Source: Bacilli bacterium
GTDB taxonomy: Bacteria; Bacillota_I; Bacilli_A; RFN20; CAG-826
Assembly: GCA_024408085.1 (NCBI GenBank)
Contig: JAKSVH010000005.1
Span: forward strand, 34,371-98,370
Direction of reading: 5' to 3'
Length of the DNA stretch: 64,000 nucleotides
Positions 53,543-62,568 of this stretch are shown here, piece by piece. A program made the translations under genes and the position numbers. The number at the start of each line of letters is the position of its first letter. Within the stretch, counting starts at the first letter, position 1. The notes beneath the pieces were generated by a model. The model was not told the origin of the DNA. It saw nothing but the letters and a program-made list of their open reading frames with translations, and did no database searches.

Positions 53543-54736
53543 TTATTCGTGTTGTTTAACTGGACCGCCAAATAATTCAAGTTTTTTAAGGAGTTTTTTC
53601 ATACCTTCAACATCGAGTCTTCCGGTGTTGTGGGATGTATAAGATTCACCAAGATTTAATTTCTTGTTTCCTTTTGAGAAATACTTATCATAGTTGAGGT
53701 CTCTATTATCTGCTTTAACACAGAAGAAGTTTCCCATATCAACCGCCTTGAGCATTTCTTCTTGAGTAACAAGTGTTTCAAAGAGTTTTTCGCCATGACG
53801 AGTTCCAATGTAAGAAATACCAGTCTTGCTTCCTGTTAATGAAATAACTGCTTTTGCAAGAGTATCAATTGTTGCTGCTGGAGCTTTTTGGACAAATAAG
53901 TCACCTTGTTCACCATGTTCAAATGCATAAAGAACTAAATCAACAGCGTCATCAAGAGTCATCATGAATCTTGTCATATCAGGATTTGTAATTGTAATTG
54001 GTTTTCCGTCTTTGATTTGTTGTAAGAAAAGAGGAATAACTGAACCACGAGATGCCATAACATTTCCATAACGAGTTAAGCAAAGAACTGTATCGCCTTC
54101 AAGAAGTTGTCTTGATCTTGCGATAACATTCTTTTCCATAAGTGCTTTTGAAATACCCATTGCGTTAATTGGGTAAGCTGCTTTATCTGTAGAAAGGAAG
54201 ATTGCTTTCTTAACATGGTTTTGAACACATGCTGTAATAACGTTGTCTGAACCAATGACATTTGTTCTGACTGCTTCCATTGGATAGAATTCACAAGATG
54301 GAACTTGTTTAAGTGCTGCTGCAGAGAAAACGTAGTCGACACCTTTAAATGCATCAACAATACTTGGAAGGTTACGAACATCACCAATGTAGAATTTAAG
54401 TTTGGAGTTGTTGTATGCCTTTCTCATATCATCTTGTTTCTTCTCATCACGAGAAAGGATTCTGATTTCTTTAATATCAGTTTCAAGGAATCTATCTACA
54501 ACAGCGTGTCCGAATGATCCAGTACCACCCGTTATCAATAAAACCTTATCTTTTAATATAGAAGTATCCTTTGCTGCATACTCATTAAGAATTTCAATCA
54601 TTCTTGTAAGTTTAAGCTTATCAGCTTTCTTTTCATCCTTTTCATAGGAAACATATGTGCGAAGAGCAACACCTACAACTTTTGCTGCTTCTTCTTGAGT
54701 TAATTTGCAATTTTTGCGAGTTTCTTTTAATGTCAT
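53543..54736 (-). CDS. capE: HTH-domain CapE-like UDP-GlcNAc 4,6-dehydratase/5-epimerase fusion
   Basis: A 397-residue protein, about 55 residues longer than ordinary CapE. The extra N-terminus (1-52) is a Xre-like HTH: LKETRKNCKLTQEEAAKVVGVALRTYVSYEK. The rest is a CapD/CapE-type SDR: LLITGGTGSFGHAVVDRFL (about 66-84), SAAALKQVPSCE, STDKAAYPINAMGISKALMEK and TRYGNVMASRGSVIPLF. It makes the 4-keto sugar used by CapF. RBS GAGGTG. The same kind of HTH sits on CapG, suggesting both enzymes bind DNA. A 13-base inverted repeat lies at 54795-54807. Confidence 0.88.
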   Translation of the reverse strand: MTLKETRKNCKLTQEEAAKVVGVALRTYVSYEKDEKKADKLKLTRMIEILNEYAAKDTSILKDKVLLITGGTGSFGHAVVDRFLETDIKEIRILSRDEKKQDDMRKAYNNSKLKFYIGDVRNLPSIVDAFKGVDYVFSAAALKQVPSCEFYPMEAVRTNVIGSDNVITACVQNHVKKAIFLSTDKAAYPINAMGISKALMEKNVIARSRQLLEGDTVLCLTRYGNVMASRGSVIPLFLQQIKDGKPITITNPDMTRFMMTLDDAVDLVLYAFEHGEQGDLFVQKAPAATIDTLAKAVISLTGSKTGISYIGTRHGEKLFETLVTQEEMLKAVDMGNFFCVKADNRDLNYDKYFSKGNKKLNLGESYTSHNTGRLDVEGMKKLLKKLELFGGPVKQHE

Positions 54737-54794
54737 ATTTGCACCTCTTTGTTATATACATAGTATACCTTTGAACTAAAAAGTAAAGAAAAAG

Positions 54795-54807
54795 TGCAAA
54801 AGTTGCA
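54795..54807. promoter_or_regulatory. Inverted repeat in the capE-SDR divergent region
   Basis: TGCAAAAGTTGCA: arms TGCAA and TTGCA around three bases. It lies about 60 bases upstream of capE and 100 bases upstream of the divergent SDR gene and could be an operator for the CapE HTH. The rest of 54737-54905 holds the SDR promoter. Confidence 0.35.
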
Positions 54808-54869
54808 TATTTTTAGTTGTTCGGCTTAAATACTCGAAAAATTCTTAATTTAAATAGTAAACTTTTTTG

Positions 54870-54898
54870 TTTAATACTAAACAGTCTCACTTTATAAT
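54870..54898 (+). promoter_or_regulatory. Promoter of the SDR gene, leaderless arrangement
   Basis: TTTAAT (54870-54875), 17-base spacer, TATAAT (54893-54898), then seven bases to the ATG at 54906; no ribosome binding site. Confidence 0.65.
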
Positions 54899-54905
54899 AA
54901 TTAAT

Positions 54906-55604
54906 ATGAAAAACGTTTTAATCACTGGTGCCGCTGGAGGCATCGGAAGCGCAATAGCTTCCAAATTTCTCAAAGAAGGTTTTAAGGTATATTCTTTAGA
55001 CATTAACTCAATCGACTTAGGAGATAACTTTGTTAATGTTAAATGTGATGTCACGAATCACAAATCATTAATGAAAGCTAAAAAACTTCTAAAAGATACT
55101 GAACTATCACATATTATCTCATTAGCAGGTAGAGCTCTTCCGAATGAATGGAAAAGCTTTAAAGAGATTGATTTAGATACCCTTCAAGATTCAGTTGTTT
55201 TAAACCTTGTTGGTCAAATGAATGTTGTAAAAGTATTTTATGACTCATTAGTTGGTGAATCTAGATCAATTGTCTTAATGAGTTCTATAAATGCATATGG
55301 AGGTTTTGGGCTCCCTGCTTATAGTGCCGCTAAGAGTGGTTTATTTGGTTTTATGCATACCGTCATGGGGGATTTCCTTAAAGATGGTGTCCGCATTAAC
55401 ACTATTGCACCAGGCACTATAGTTACCGATGCTACAAAGAAAGAACCAAAAGATTTTGATGAATTACTTAAGTACACAAGGAATGGCAGATTCGCAACTA
55501 AAGAAGAGGTTGCAGACTTAGCTTTTGAACTTTGTGAATCATCAAAAGAAACTGGCTCAATCAAAATTATTGATGAAGGACAATTGGAGGCACATAACAA
55601 ATGA
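54906..55604 (+). CDS. SDR-family oxidoreductase
   Basis: A 232-residue classical SDR from the leaderless ATG at 54906. NVLITGAAGGIGSAIASKFL (about 3-22) binds NAD(P), LMSSINAYGG the catalytic serine strand, YSAAKSGLFGFMHTVMGDFLKDGVRINTIAPGTI (about 139-172) the Tyr-x3-Lys. It couples by ATGA to the membrane protein gene downstream. Divergent from capE. Substrate unknown. Confidence 0.85.
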   Translation: MKNVLITGAAGGIGSAIASKFLKEGFKVYSLDINSIDLGDNFVNVKCDVTNHKSLMKAKKLLKDTELSHIISLAGRALPNEWKSFKEIDLDTLQDSVVLNLVGQMNVVKVFYDSLVGESRSIVLMSSINAYGGFGLPAYSAAKSGLFGFMHTVMGDFLKDGVRINTIAPGTIVTDATKKEPKDFDELLKYTRNGRFATKEEVADLAFELCESSKETGSIKIIDEGQLEAHNK

Positions 55605-56476
55605 TTACTCTAGGTATTATGGAAGTTGGACACGACATTGGTGTCAACATTCTTGCATCACTTATTTTCATCGGATTTCAATTTTTATTCATTTGGTTTT
55701 GGATTGTATACAATAGACGCAAAATCAGAAGCGTCTTAAGAATAAAACCAAAGAAACGTTCTGATGTGATTAAAATGGATGCCTGTTACGCTAATAGCGG
55801 ACGTAATGATAAAGAAGAAGGCTCATACTTATCTTATCCATGTGAATACGTTGCAGTTGGTAAAATGGAATCATTCCTAAAAAACAACTGGAAGAATGTT
55901 GACTTAGATTCAAAGATGGGGCCTATTAAAGTTAATGATGCTAATAACATTAATCCAGATAGACATTTGCTTCTTATTGGAGGGCCATTCCACAACTTAA
56001 AGACGGGTTATGTATTCGGAATGATTAAAGAGTATTCAAATGTTCCGTTCTATTTCGATTCATTTGAGGGTGAAGATGCCACTTTATTCTATACAGGTAG
56101 AGACAAAAATAACCCAACCCCTTATAAACCAACCAAAAATGGTGAGGGAAAATACACAAAAGATTATGGCGTTATTATCAATATCAAAAATCCATACAAT
56201 ACTGAAAAACGTTTAATAGCAGTACTTGGTTGTAGAACATTTGGTGTATTAAGTGCCATGTCATTCTTAACTGAACACTCAAAAGACTTACTAAAAGCAT
56301 TAAAAGGATTAGAAGGTGGCATGCCTGACGAATACGGCATCATTGTAAAAAATGGTAATGATGGCGAAAACATCAATGAGACCTTTGAAGTTGTAGAAGC
56401 ATTCAAGATGCAACCTATTCCAAAAGATGCTCTTACAAATAAATACCTTAAAGATTTAGCAGTTAAAGATATTTAA
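55601..56476 (+). CDS. Uncharacterised single-helix membrane protein
   Basis: A 291-residue protein with one N-terminal transmembrane helix (about 17-40) and a cytoplasmic domain. Notable segments are HLLLIGGPFHNLKTGYVFG (about 122-140), YGVIINIKNPYNTEKRLIAVLGCRTFGVLSAMSFL (about 188-222) and YGIIVKNGNDGENINETFEVVEAF. The GGP...N strand and the later GCRTFG resemble a nucleotide- or sugar-binding alpha/beta fold, but I do not recognise the family. RBS GGAGG; translationally coupled to the SDR. Confidence 0.6.
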   Translation: MITLGIMEVGHDIGVNILASLIFIGFQFLFIWFWIVYNRRKIRSVLRIKPKKRSDVIKMDACYANSGRNDKEEGSYLSYPCEYVAVGKMESFLKNNWKNVDLDSKMGPIKVNDANNINPDRHLLLIGGPFHNLKTGYVFGMIKEYSNVPFYFDSFEGEDATLFYTGRDKNNPTPYKPTKNGEGKYTKDYGVIINIKNPYNTEKRLIAVLGCRTFGVLSAMSFLTEHSKDLLKALKGLEGGMPDEYGIIVKNGNDGENINETFEVVEAFKMQPIPKDALTNKYLKDLAVKDI

Positions 56477-56479
56477 GAA

Positions 56480-56517
56480 AAAAGCAACCGTCCAAGTAAA
56501 TGGAATCGGTTGCTTTT
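56480..56517 (+). terminator. Intrinsic terminator of the SDR operon
   Basis: AAAAGCAACCG...CGGTTGCTTTT with an A run before and T after, starting four bases after the stop at 56476. Confidence 0.8.
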
Positions 56518-56530
56518 AATTTTGGGGTTA

Positions 56531-56671
56531 TTAGAAGAATAACATACTTGAGGTGTCAATGTTATTGGCATCTACAAGTGGTCTTTCCTCATCAATATCC
56601 GGGTTTATATTTTCAGAGGAGTTGACTTTGTTTTCATATTCTTCTTCTAAGACTAATTCATAGACAGACAT
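56531..56671 (-). CDS. 46-residue acidic protein
   Basis: MSVYELVLEEEYENKVNSSE... ending SSMLFF at a TAA (56531). RBS AGGAG lies ten bases upstream of the ATG. It is strongly acidic at the N-terminus and unrecognised. It is below the usual length cut-off but has ordinary codon use and a good start site. The gap 56672-56845 upstream of it contains the hairpin leader at 56708-56741 and no other gene. Confidence 0.5.
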   Translation of the reverse strand: MSVYELVLEEEYENKVNSSENINPDIDEERPLVDANNIDTSSMLFF

Positions 56672-56707
56672 ATTATTCAATCTCCTTTCTGTACTAATAC
56701 ATTATCG

Positions 56708-56741
56708 GGCCTGACTTTAGGTTACTAGGCAATCAGGTGCC
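56708..56741 (-). promoter_or_regulatory. Hairpin in the leader of the 46-residue gene
   Basis: On the minus strand GGCACCTGA...TCAGGCC forms a two-part stem (GGC/GCC and CTGA/TCAG, with a two-base bulge) 37 bases upstream of the ATG. I cannot match it to a known riboswitch class. Confidence 0.3.
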
Positions 56742-56845
56742 TTCTTTATCAAATCTCTTGCCCCTTTGTAAGAAATTTTGATGCTATACTTTACTACTAT
56801 TTTTTAACAATGCAAGACATTTTCTGAAAATTTTCATGAAAGCAT

Positions 56846-57835
56846 TTACAAAGTATGGTTATCTTCGTCTGGATCGCCGCTAAAGAAGCGTTTGATATTG
56901 CTTATCGTTGTTACAGCAATATTATCTAGCGCTTCTTTAGTTAAGAATGCTTGATGTGATGTCACTATAACGTTAGGCATTGAGATTAAATCTCTTAAAG
57001 TTTCATCATTAAGAATATGATTAGATCTATCTTCATAGAAGATATCAGCTTCTTCTTCGTATACATCTAAACATGCGGATGAAACTTTTCTAGATTCAAT
57101 GCCTTTAAGTAATGCCTTAGAGTCAATGAGTCCACCACGAGATGTATTAATGATTACTACACCCTTCTTCATCTTATCTATAGCCTTCTTATCAATCATG
57201 TGTTCAGTCTTCTTAGTTAAAGGACAGTGTAAAGTAATAATGTCGGACTTCTTGATTAACTCATTAAGTGAGACATATTTAATAGGACCATTCTTTTCTT
57301 TTTGGTATGGATCATATGCGAGTACATTCATCTTAAATCCATTAGCGATATCAATGACTACTCTTCCAATACGACCTGTTCCTATTACTCCAATGGTTTT
57401 GCCTTGTAAGTCAATACCCACAAAACCTTCAAGAGAAAAGTTAAACTCACGAGTTCTATTGTATGCTTTATGTGTCCTTCTCATACTAGTCAGAAGTAAC
57501 GCGAATGTGAATTCTCCTATAGCGTATGGTGAATAAGACGGCACACGATAGAAATCAATCTTACCTTTAGCTTTCTTTAGATCAACGTTATTGTAACCTG
57601 AACATCTGAGGAATACTGCCTTCTTACCTTGGTCAATAAGTTTTTCAATAACTTCTTCACCAAGGTCATCATTCACAAAGGTTACAATTGTGTCGTAATC
57701 TTTTGCGAGTTTTACAGTGTGTTTATTTAATTTAGTATCAACATATGTGAATTCAATACCATCATGTTCAGTATTTTCAAATGCTTCTTTAGTGTACGAT
57801 TTAGAATCATACACGAGTGCTTTTATTGTTCTCAT
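56846..57835 (-). CDS. D-2-hydroxyacid dehydrogenase (D-lactate dehydrogenase-like)
   Basis: A 329-residue NAD-dependent enzyme. GKTIGVIGTGRIGRVVIDIANGFKMNVLAYDPY (about 143-175) is the Rossmann core, TLHCPLTKKTEHMIDKKAI the hydride-transfer region with His later (VTSHQAFLT, about 292-300) and INTSRGGLID the conserved Arg/Glu part. Length and motifs best fit D-lactate dehydrogenase, which would regenerate NAD in fermentation. Start at 57835 is used (AAAGGA eight bases upstream). Confidence 0.9.
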   Translation of the reverse strand: MRTIKALVYDSKSYTKEAFENTEHDGIEFTYVDTKLNKHTVKLAKDYDTIVTFVNDDLGEEVIEKLIDQGKKAVFLRCSGYNNVDLKKAKGKIDFYRVPSYSPYAIGEFTFALLLTSMRRTHKAYNRTREFNFSLEGFVGIDLQGKTIGVIGTGRIGRVVIDIANGFKMNVLAYDPYQKEKNGPIKYVSLNELIKKSDIITLHCPLTKKTEHMIDKKAIDKMKKGVVIINTSRGGLIDSKALLKGIESRKVSSACLDVYEEEADIFYEDRSNHILNDETLRDLISMPNVIVTSHQAFLTKEALDNIAVTTISNIKRFFSGDPDEDNHTL

Positions 57836-57852
57836 ATTCATTTTCCTTTGAG

Positions 57853-57898
57853 AAGATGTGAGAGAATTAAACCCATAATTTCAATCCCCTCACATCTT
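57853..57898. terminator. Hairpin between superoxide reductase and D-LDH genes
   Basis: AAGATGTGAG ... CTCACATCTT, a 10-base perfect stem. It lies 23 bases after the superoxide reductase stop and overlaps the leader of the D-LDH gene. T-rich flank on the plus strand, weak on the minus. Confidence 0.5.
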
Positions 57899-57920
57899 TT
57901 ATATAAAACTTAAGCCTTAT

Positions 57921-58349
57921 TTATTCCATATGGATATCGCATCCACATGGTTTCTTTTTAGTTTCTTTTACGCATACTTTCCATAACGAGTGAATGTTAC
58001 AGTATGCATAAACTGCTTTTACCTGTTCACCATCTTCTAAGGCGAACAATGCTGCTGGGGAATCGCCAGGCTTAAGTGTTCTTGTTTGGCTTCCCTTTGT
58101 TGTCTCAAGGACAATCCACTCAATGTAGTGGTCAGTAGTTGAAGGATGTAAGATAGTTCCAATTTGAACTACAACTTTATTATCTGCAACTTTGTACACT
58201 GGTACATGTTTCTCTCCAAAGACAGGATCTTCTGTTCTTGGATGAATTTCTTCCATTGGTTCACCACAGCAAATTAGACCAACACCAGTATCTTTCACTA
58301 GTTCAACAATTTGACCGCATACACTACAGCGCATATATTTCTTTTTCAT
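57921..58349 (-). CDS. Superoxide reductase with N-terminal desulforedoxin-like domain
   Basis: A 142-residue desulfoferrodoxin family protein. CSVCGQIVELVKDTGVGLICCGEPM (8-32) is the desulforedoxin-like Fe(Cys)4 part; EKHVPVYKV (His48), TILHPSTTDHYIEWI (His68, His74) and AYCNIHSLWK (Cys116, His119) are the Fe(His)4Cys catalytic site of superoxide reductase. It reduces superoxide to peroxide in anaerobes. Good RBS (AAAGGAAAT). Monocistronic with hairpin after it. Confidence 0.92.
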   Translation of the reverse strand: MKKKYMRCSVCGQIVELVKDTGVGLICCGEPMEEIHPRTEDPVFGEKHVPVYKVADNKVVVQIGTILHPSTTDHYIEWIVLETTKGSQTRTLKPGDSPAALFALEDGEQVKAVYAYCNIHSLWKVCVKETKKKPCGCDIHME

Positions 58350-58559
58350 ATTTATTTCCTTTCTTGGTGAGTTATGTGTAATTAGCTACCGTGCTTTTTG
58401 TGGATGCTCACCTCATCTACACTTACATTATCAGTGGCCTCCCAGACTATGTAAAATAATAAAAACTGATACTTTCTATAGCCAGAAACCTATTTAGTCG
58501 AAAAATGTATGTTTTGCATAGGCATTTGCTTATACATACTGATTATTCAACTTTGTTGA

Positions 58560-58618
58560 AAGAATGTTCGGAAAAATGTCAAAAAGTGAGTTCACTAGAC
58601 ATTTTTCAAAACATTCTT
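58560..58618. promoter_or_regulatory. Long imperfect palindrome upstream of the LysR gene
   Basis: AAGAATGTT...GAAAAATGTC on the left and GACATTTTTC...AACATTCTT on the right pair as two stem segments (9 and 10 bases). The central loop itself contains GTGAGTTCAC. It ends two bases before the -35 (TTGCAA) of the LysR gene. The remainder of 58350-58671 contains a GGTGAG/CTCACC repeat in the superoxide reductase leader. Confidence 0.7.
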
Positions 58619-58671
58619 GTTGCAATATGTATATCTTTATAATATAAAGTAATTGATAAGGAGATGCCTAT

Positions 58672-59559
58672 ATGACAATTAGACACTTAAAAACATTTAT
58701 CAAAGTCTGCGAACTTGGATCTGTTTCCAAAACTGCAAAAGCGCTCTGTGTAGCTCAACCATCCGTTTCTCAAACAATTATTGAAATGGAAAAATACTAT
58801 AATATAACCTTATTTAAACGCGTGAATAGGCATTTAGTGCTCACACGTGAGGGTGAAATCTTATTTGCAAAAGCTAAAGAAGTTATAGCAAGCTTTAATG
58901 AATTTGAAGAACTTACCCGTAACTTAGATAGTAAACCTGACATTTATATTGGCTCATCCATGGCATTCGGTGAAATTATTCTTCCAGCATTCTTGGACCG
59001 TATTAAAACTCAAATGCCTGATGTTGATCCTAGATTATATATTGAAAAACCAGACGTATTAGAAGCTATGATTCTTAGTGGAGACTTAGACTTTGCTATT
59101 GCGGAAGGATTAGTTTCAAACCCACACATTCAAACTGAATTAGTTGGTAAAGACCGCCTAGTGGCAGTCTGCGCCCCAGGATACAAGGCTCCTAATAAAC
59201 TAAAGCTTCATGAATTAGTTGATTATGATTTACTCGTGAGAGAAAAAGGAAGTGCTCCAAGACGTATTATTGACTATAGACTCGCTATAAAGGGGGTTAA
59301 AATTGAAAACCCACGTATGGAATCAGCCTCAAACTTAGTTATTATCCAACTTGCAAAATCAGGTTTAGGTATTGGCTTATTAGCAGAAGATGTTGTCAAA
59401 CCGTATCTTGATTCTGGTGAACTTAAAGAAATCGAACTTGACATTCCGCTTGAGAGAAATTTATTCTTAATCAGACACATTACCAAGCGCTTCACTTCTG
59501 CAGAAAGAAAAGCATACCAAATCTGCAAAACAATTCTTACTGAGAAGACAGCAGATTAA
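58672..59559 (+). CDS. LysR-family transcriptional regulator
   Basis: A 295-residue regulator. MTIRHLKTFIKVCELGSVSKTAKALCVAQPSVSQTIIEMEKYYNITLFKR (1-50) is the LysR winged HTH; the rest is the periplasmic-binding-like effector domain (DIYIGSSMAFGEIILPAFL, LDFAIAEGLV). Promoter TTGCAA-17-TATAAA and the RBS AAGGAG. It is divergent from the superoxide reductase gene across a region with a long palindrome, so it may regulate itself or its neighbour. Ligand unknown. Confidence 0.92.
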   Translation: MTIRHLKTFIKVCELGSVSKTAKALCVAQPSVSQTIIEMEKYYNITLFKRVNRHLVLTREGEILFAKAKEVIASFNEFEELTRNLDSKPDIYIGSSMAFGEIILPAFLDRIKTQMPDVDPRLYIEKPDVLEAMILSGDLDFAIAEGLVSNPHIQTELVGKDRLVAVCAPGYKAPNKLKLHELVDYDLLVREKGSAPRRIIDYRLAIKGVKIENPRMESASNLVIIQLAKSGLGIGLLAEDVVKPYLDSGELKEIELDIPLERNLFLIRHITKRFTSAERKAYQICKTILTEKTAD

Positions 59560-59612
59560 GGGTCAAAATCCGGGCCATACGAACAAGGAATAAGTTGTTC
59601 TATGGTGTATAG

Positions 59613-59660
59613 AAAAAACGTACCGTGTATGGGTTTAGTGCCTATACGGATACGTTTTTT
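59613..59660. terminator. Bidirectional terminator between LysR and aminotransferase genes
   Basis: AAAAAACGTACCGTGTAT...CTATACGGATACGTTTTTT, T run on both strands, between convergent genes. Confidence 0.8.
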
Positions 59661-59662
59661 TA

Positions 59663-60871
59663 TTATTTAGAGCAGAGTTTTACTGAGAGAATAAATATCT
59701 CTGTTGCAAGTTCAAGTTCTTTTTGATCCATACATGTTGGAGCGAGTCTAATTACTGAGTTATTAGGATCTTTATGGTATGGGAATGCAGAACCTACTTC
59801 TACAAGTGATAGACCAAGTTCTCTAGCTTTCTCTACAACTTGTTTAGCGCGTCCTGGGACTTCTACTGTAACAAAGTAACCACCGAATGGATTTGTCCAT
59901 TTAGCGAGACCAACAAGTTCTTCAGAGAACCTCTTTTCAATGTATTCAAACTTAGGTCTTAATATTTCAGCGTGTTTCTTCATTTGATCTTTTAGACCAT
60001 CAATGTCTTTGAAGAACAATACATGTCTAAGTTGATTTAGTTTATCAGGACCAATGGTTTGATACTTAACTTGAGCTTTTACTGAATCAAGGTTATTGAT
60101 TGATGAAACAAGTGCTGCTACACCACCACCTGGGAATGTAACCTTTGATGTTGATACAAATTCATATACAAGATCTGGATTGTTAGCCTTAACACATTCT
60201 TCTAAGATGTTCAATACCTTATCTTGTTTATCGTCATAGAGGTGATGAACGACATAAGCATTATCCCAATAGATTCTGAAATCCTTAGCTTTTGGTTTTA
60301 AGTTTGCAAGGCGTTTCACTACTTCAACAGAGTAGCTTATTCCACTTGGATTAGAGTACACAGGAACACACCAAATGCCTTTAACGTGTTTATCCTTTAC
60401 GAGTTTTTCAACAGCGTCCATGTCTGGGCCATCATCCTTCAAATCTACATTTATCATTTCGATTCCGAAGTGTTCGAGAATTGCAAAATGTCTATCATAA
60501 CCTGGAACTGGACAGATGAATTTAATCTTTCCTTGTTTGTACCATGGCTTATGGTTTAAAACACCATGGGTCATGCTTCTAGCGATGCAATCATACATAA
60601 CGTTAAGGGATGAATTGCCGAAAATGAAGACATTCTCTGGTTTAGCATCAACCATATCTGCTAAAAGCTTTTTACATTCTTTAATGCCATCTAGTCCACC
60701 ATAGTTTCTAACGTCCATACCTTCAGAAGATAAGAAGTCAGATTTGCTATTTAGACAATCGAGCATTTTATTTGAAAGCATCAATTGTTCTTTACATGGC
60801 TTACCACGAGTCATGTTTAAAGAAAGATTCATTGCTTTATATTCGTCGTATTTCTTTTGTAAATCTTCCAT
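59663..60871 (-). CDS. Aspartate aminotransferase-like class I PLP enzyme
   Basis: A 402-residue fold-type I aminotransferase of the PF12897-like subgroup. NLSLNMTRGKPCKEQL (about 15-30) is diagnostic of that group, followed by YGGLDGIKECKKLL, GNSSLNVMYD, YSNPSGISYS, YWDNAYVVHHL and STSKVTFPGGGVA (Lys at about 244 forms the Schiff base). It probably interconverts aspartate and oxaloacetate. RBS TAGGAGG. Twelve bases after pckA, so the two form an oxaloacetate-linked operon. Confidence 0.88.
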   Translation of the reverse strand: MEDLQKKYDEYKAMNLSLNMTRGKPCKEQLMLSNKMLDCLNSKSDFLSSEGMDVRNYGGLDGIKECKKLLADMVDAKPENVFIFGNSSLNVMYDCIARSMTHGVLNHKPWYKQGKIKFICPVPGYDRHFAILEHFGIEMINVDLKDDGPDMDAVEKLVKDKHVKGIWCVPVYSNPSGISYSVEVVKRLANLKPKAKDFRIYWDNAYVVHHLYDDKQDKVLNILEECVKANNPDLVYEFVSTSKVTFPGGGVAALVSSINNLDSVKAQVKYQTIGPDKLNQLRHVLFFKDIDGLKDQMKKHAEILRPKFEYIEKRFSEELVGLAKWTNPFGGYFVTVEVPGRAKQVVEKARELGLSLVEVGSAFPYHKDPNNSVIRLAPTCMDQKELELATEIFILSVKLCSK

Positions 60872-60883
60872 TAACGTTTCCTC

Positions 60884-62488
60884 CTATTTTGCCTTAGGGC
60901 CAAAATCCTTTAAGTCCCTACCTATAACGCTTAATTCAAACTTTTTGAAGTTTTCTTGGAACTTAGTTGCTAACGCATTAGCCTTGTTGTCCCAATCACC
61001 CCTACTACAGTAAGTGTCTCTAGGATCTAATATGTTTTTGTCTACTCCTGGAAGTTCAAGTGGAACCTCTAAATTGAAGACAGGAATAACCTTTGTTTGA
61101 GCTTTATTTATAGAGCCATCCAGTATTGAATCAATAATTCCACGGGTATCTTTAATCGATATACGTTTACCTGTTCCATTCCAACCAGTGTTCACTAAAT
61201 AAGCTTTAGCACCCACCATATTCATCTTGCGAACTAACTCTTCTGCATACTTAGTTGGGTGCAATTCAAGGAATGCTTGTCCAAAGCAAGATGAGAATGT
61301 TGGTGTTGGCTCAGTAATACCTCTTTCGGTACCTGCAAGTTTTGAAGTATAACCAGAAAGGAAATAGTATTGAGTTTGTTCAGGTGAAAGAATACTTACT
61401 GGAGGAAGAACTCCATAAGCATCCGCACTTAAGAAAATTACACATTTAGCGTGTGGAGCACTGCTAACAGGTTTAACAATGTTTTTGATGTGATTAATTG
61501 GGTATGAGACACGAGTGTTCTCAGTAACTGATTTATCCGAAAAATCGATACGTCCCCTATCGTCTACAGTTACATTCTCTAGTAATGCGTTACGTTTAAT
61601 TGCGTTATAGATGTCTGGTTCTGAGTCTTTATCGAGGCTGATTACCTTAGCGTAACAGCCACCTTCAAAGTTAAAGATTCCGTTGTCATCCCAACCATGT
61701 TCATCATCACCCACGAGCAAACGTTTTGGATCAGTTGAAAGTGTTGTTTTGCCAGTTCCAGAAAGTCCAAAGAAGATTGCTGTATTTTTACCTTCTAAGT
61801 CTGTGTTTGCAGAACAGTGCATTGAGGCAATTCCCTTAAGTGGTAAGAAATAGTTCATCATTGAGAACATTCCCTTCTTCATTTCACCACCATACCAGGT
61901 ATTAAGGATGATTTGCTCTTTTGAAGTTAAATTAAACAAGACTGCAGTCTCTGAATTTAGACCGAGTTCTTTGTAATTTGTGACTTTAGCTTTCGAAGCA
62001 TTGTAGACCACAAAATCAGGTTTAAAGTTAGCGAGTTCTTCATCGCTTGGTTTGATAAACATGTTACGGATAAAATGTGCTTGCCATGCGACTTCACAGA
62101 TAAATCTCACTGCCATACGGGTGTCTTTATTCGCACCACAATAGGCGTCCACAACATAAAGTCGTTTGTTCGACAACTGACTTAGAGCAATTCTTTTGCA
62201 CTCATTCCAGGCTTCGATTGAAGCTGGATGATTGTCGTTTTTGAAGCTATCACTAGTCCACCATACTGTGTCCTTGCTAACTTCATCCATGACAATGAAT
62301 TTATCCTTAGGACTACGTCCAGTATAGATTCCTGTCATTACATTAATTGCGTCTAATTCAGTTAATTGACCTTTTTCATAACCATCTAAACTAAGTTTAG
62401 TTTCTTCTTCAAAAAGAAATTCATAAGAAGGGTTATGAAAAAGTTCTATAGAGTTAGTAATTCCGTATTTTGATAAATCAAGTTTCAT
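60884..62488 (-). CDS. pckA: Phosphoenolpyruvate carboxykinase (ATP)
   Basis: A 534-residue enzyme from [10 protein letters not shown]; an upstream ATG at 62533 lacks a ribosome binding site. [16 protein letters not shown] (about 50-65), [34 protein letters not shown] (about 225-258, kinase-1a and metal sites), [21 protein letters not shown] and [14 protein letters not shown] are PckA signatures. It interconverts oxaloacetate and PEP with ATP/ADP; with the aminotransferase it fits fermentative carboxylation. A leader of about 50 bases precedes it. Confidence 0.96.
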   Translation of the reverse strand: MKLDLSKYGITNSIELFHNPSYEFLFEEETKLSLDGYEKGQLTELDAINVMTGIYTGRSPKDKFIVMDEVSKDTVWWTSDSFKNDNHPASIEAWNECKRIALSQLSNKRLYVVDAYCGANKDTRMAVRFICEVAWQAHFIRNMFIKPSDEELANFKPDFVVYNASKAKVTNYKELGLNSETAVLFNLTSKEQIILNTWYGGEMKKGMFSMMNYFLPLKGIASMHCSANTDLEGKNTAIFFGLSGTGKTTLSTDPKRLLVGDDEHGWDDNGIFNFEGGCYAKVISLDKDSEPDIYNAIKRNALLENVTVDDRGRIDFSDKSVTENTRVSYPINHIKNIVKPVSSAPHAKCVIFLSADAYGVLPPVSILSPEQTQYYFLSGYTSKLAGTERGITEPTPTFSSCFGQAFLELHPTKYAEELVRKMNMVGAKAYLVNTGWNGTGKRISIKDTRGIIDSILDGSINKAQTKVIPVFNLEVPLELPGVDKNILDPRDTYCSRGDWDNKANALATKFQENFKKFELSVIGRDLKDFGPKAK

Positions 62489-62534
62489 AATTTTTACCTG
62501 TATATATTTTATATACGCACATGAAAAAAGCAAG

Positions 62535-62562
62535 AAAAAAGGTGATTCAATGAACCACCTTT
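62535..62562 (-). terminator. Intrinsic terminator after the ATP-grasp gene
   Basis: On the minus strand AAAGGTGGTTCA-TTGAATCACCTTTTTT, starting a few bases after the stop at 62569. Confidence 0.8.
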
Positions 62563-62568
62563 ATCTGT

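Noticed and set aside
53543..54387. Alternative frame over capE
   Set aside because: It lies inside the dehydratase coding region in a shifted frame and has no family similarity.
58350..58560. Riboswitch in the superoxide reductase leader
   Set aside because: A GGTGAG/CTCACC pairing exists, but I could not match the rest to any known class, so no riboswitch is called.
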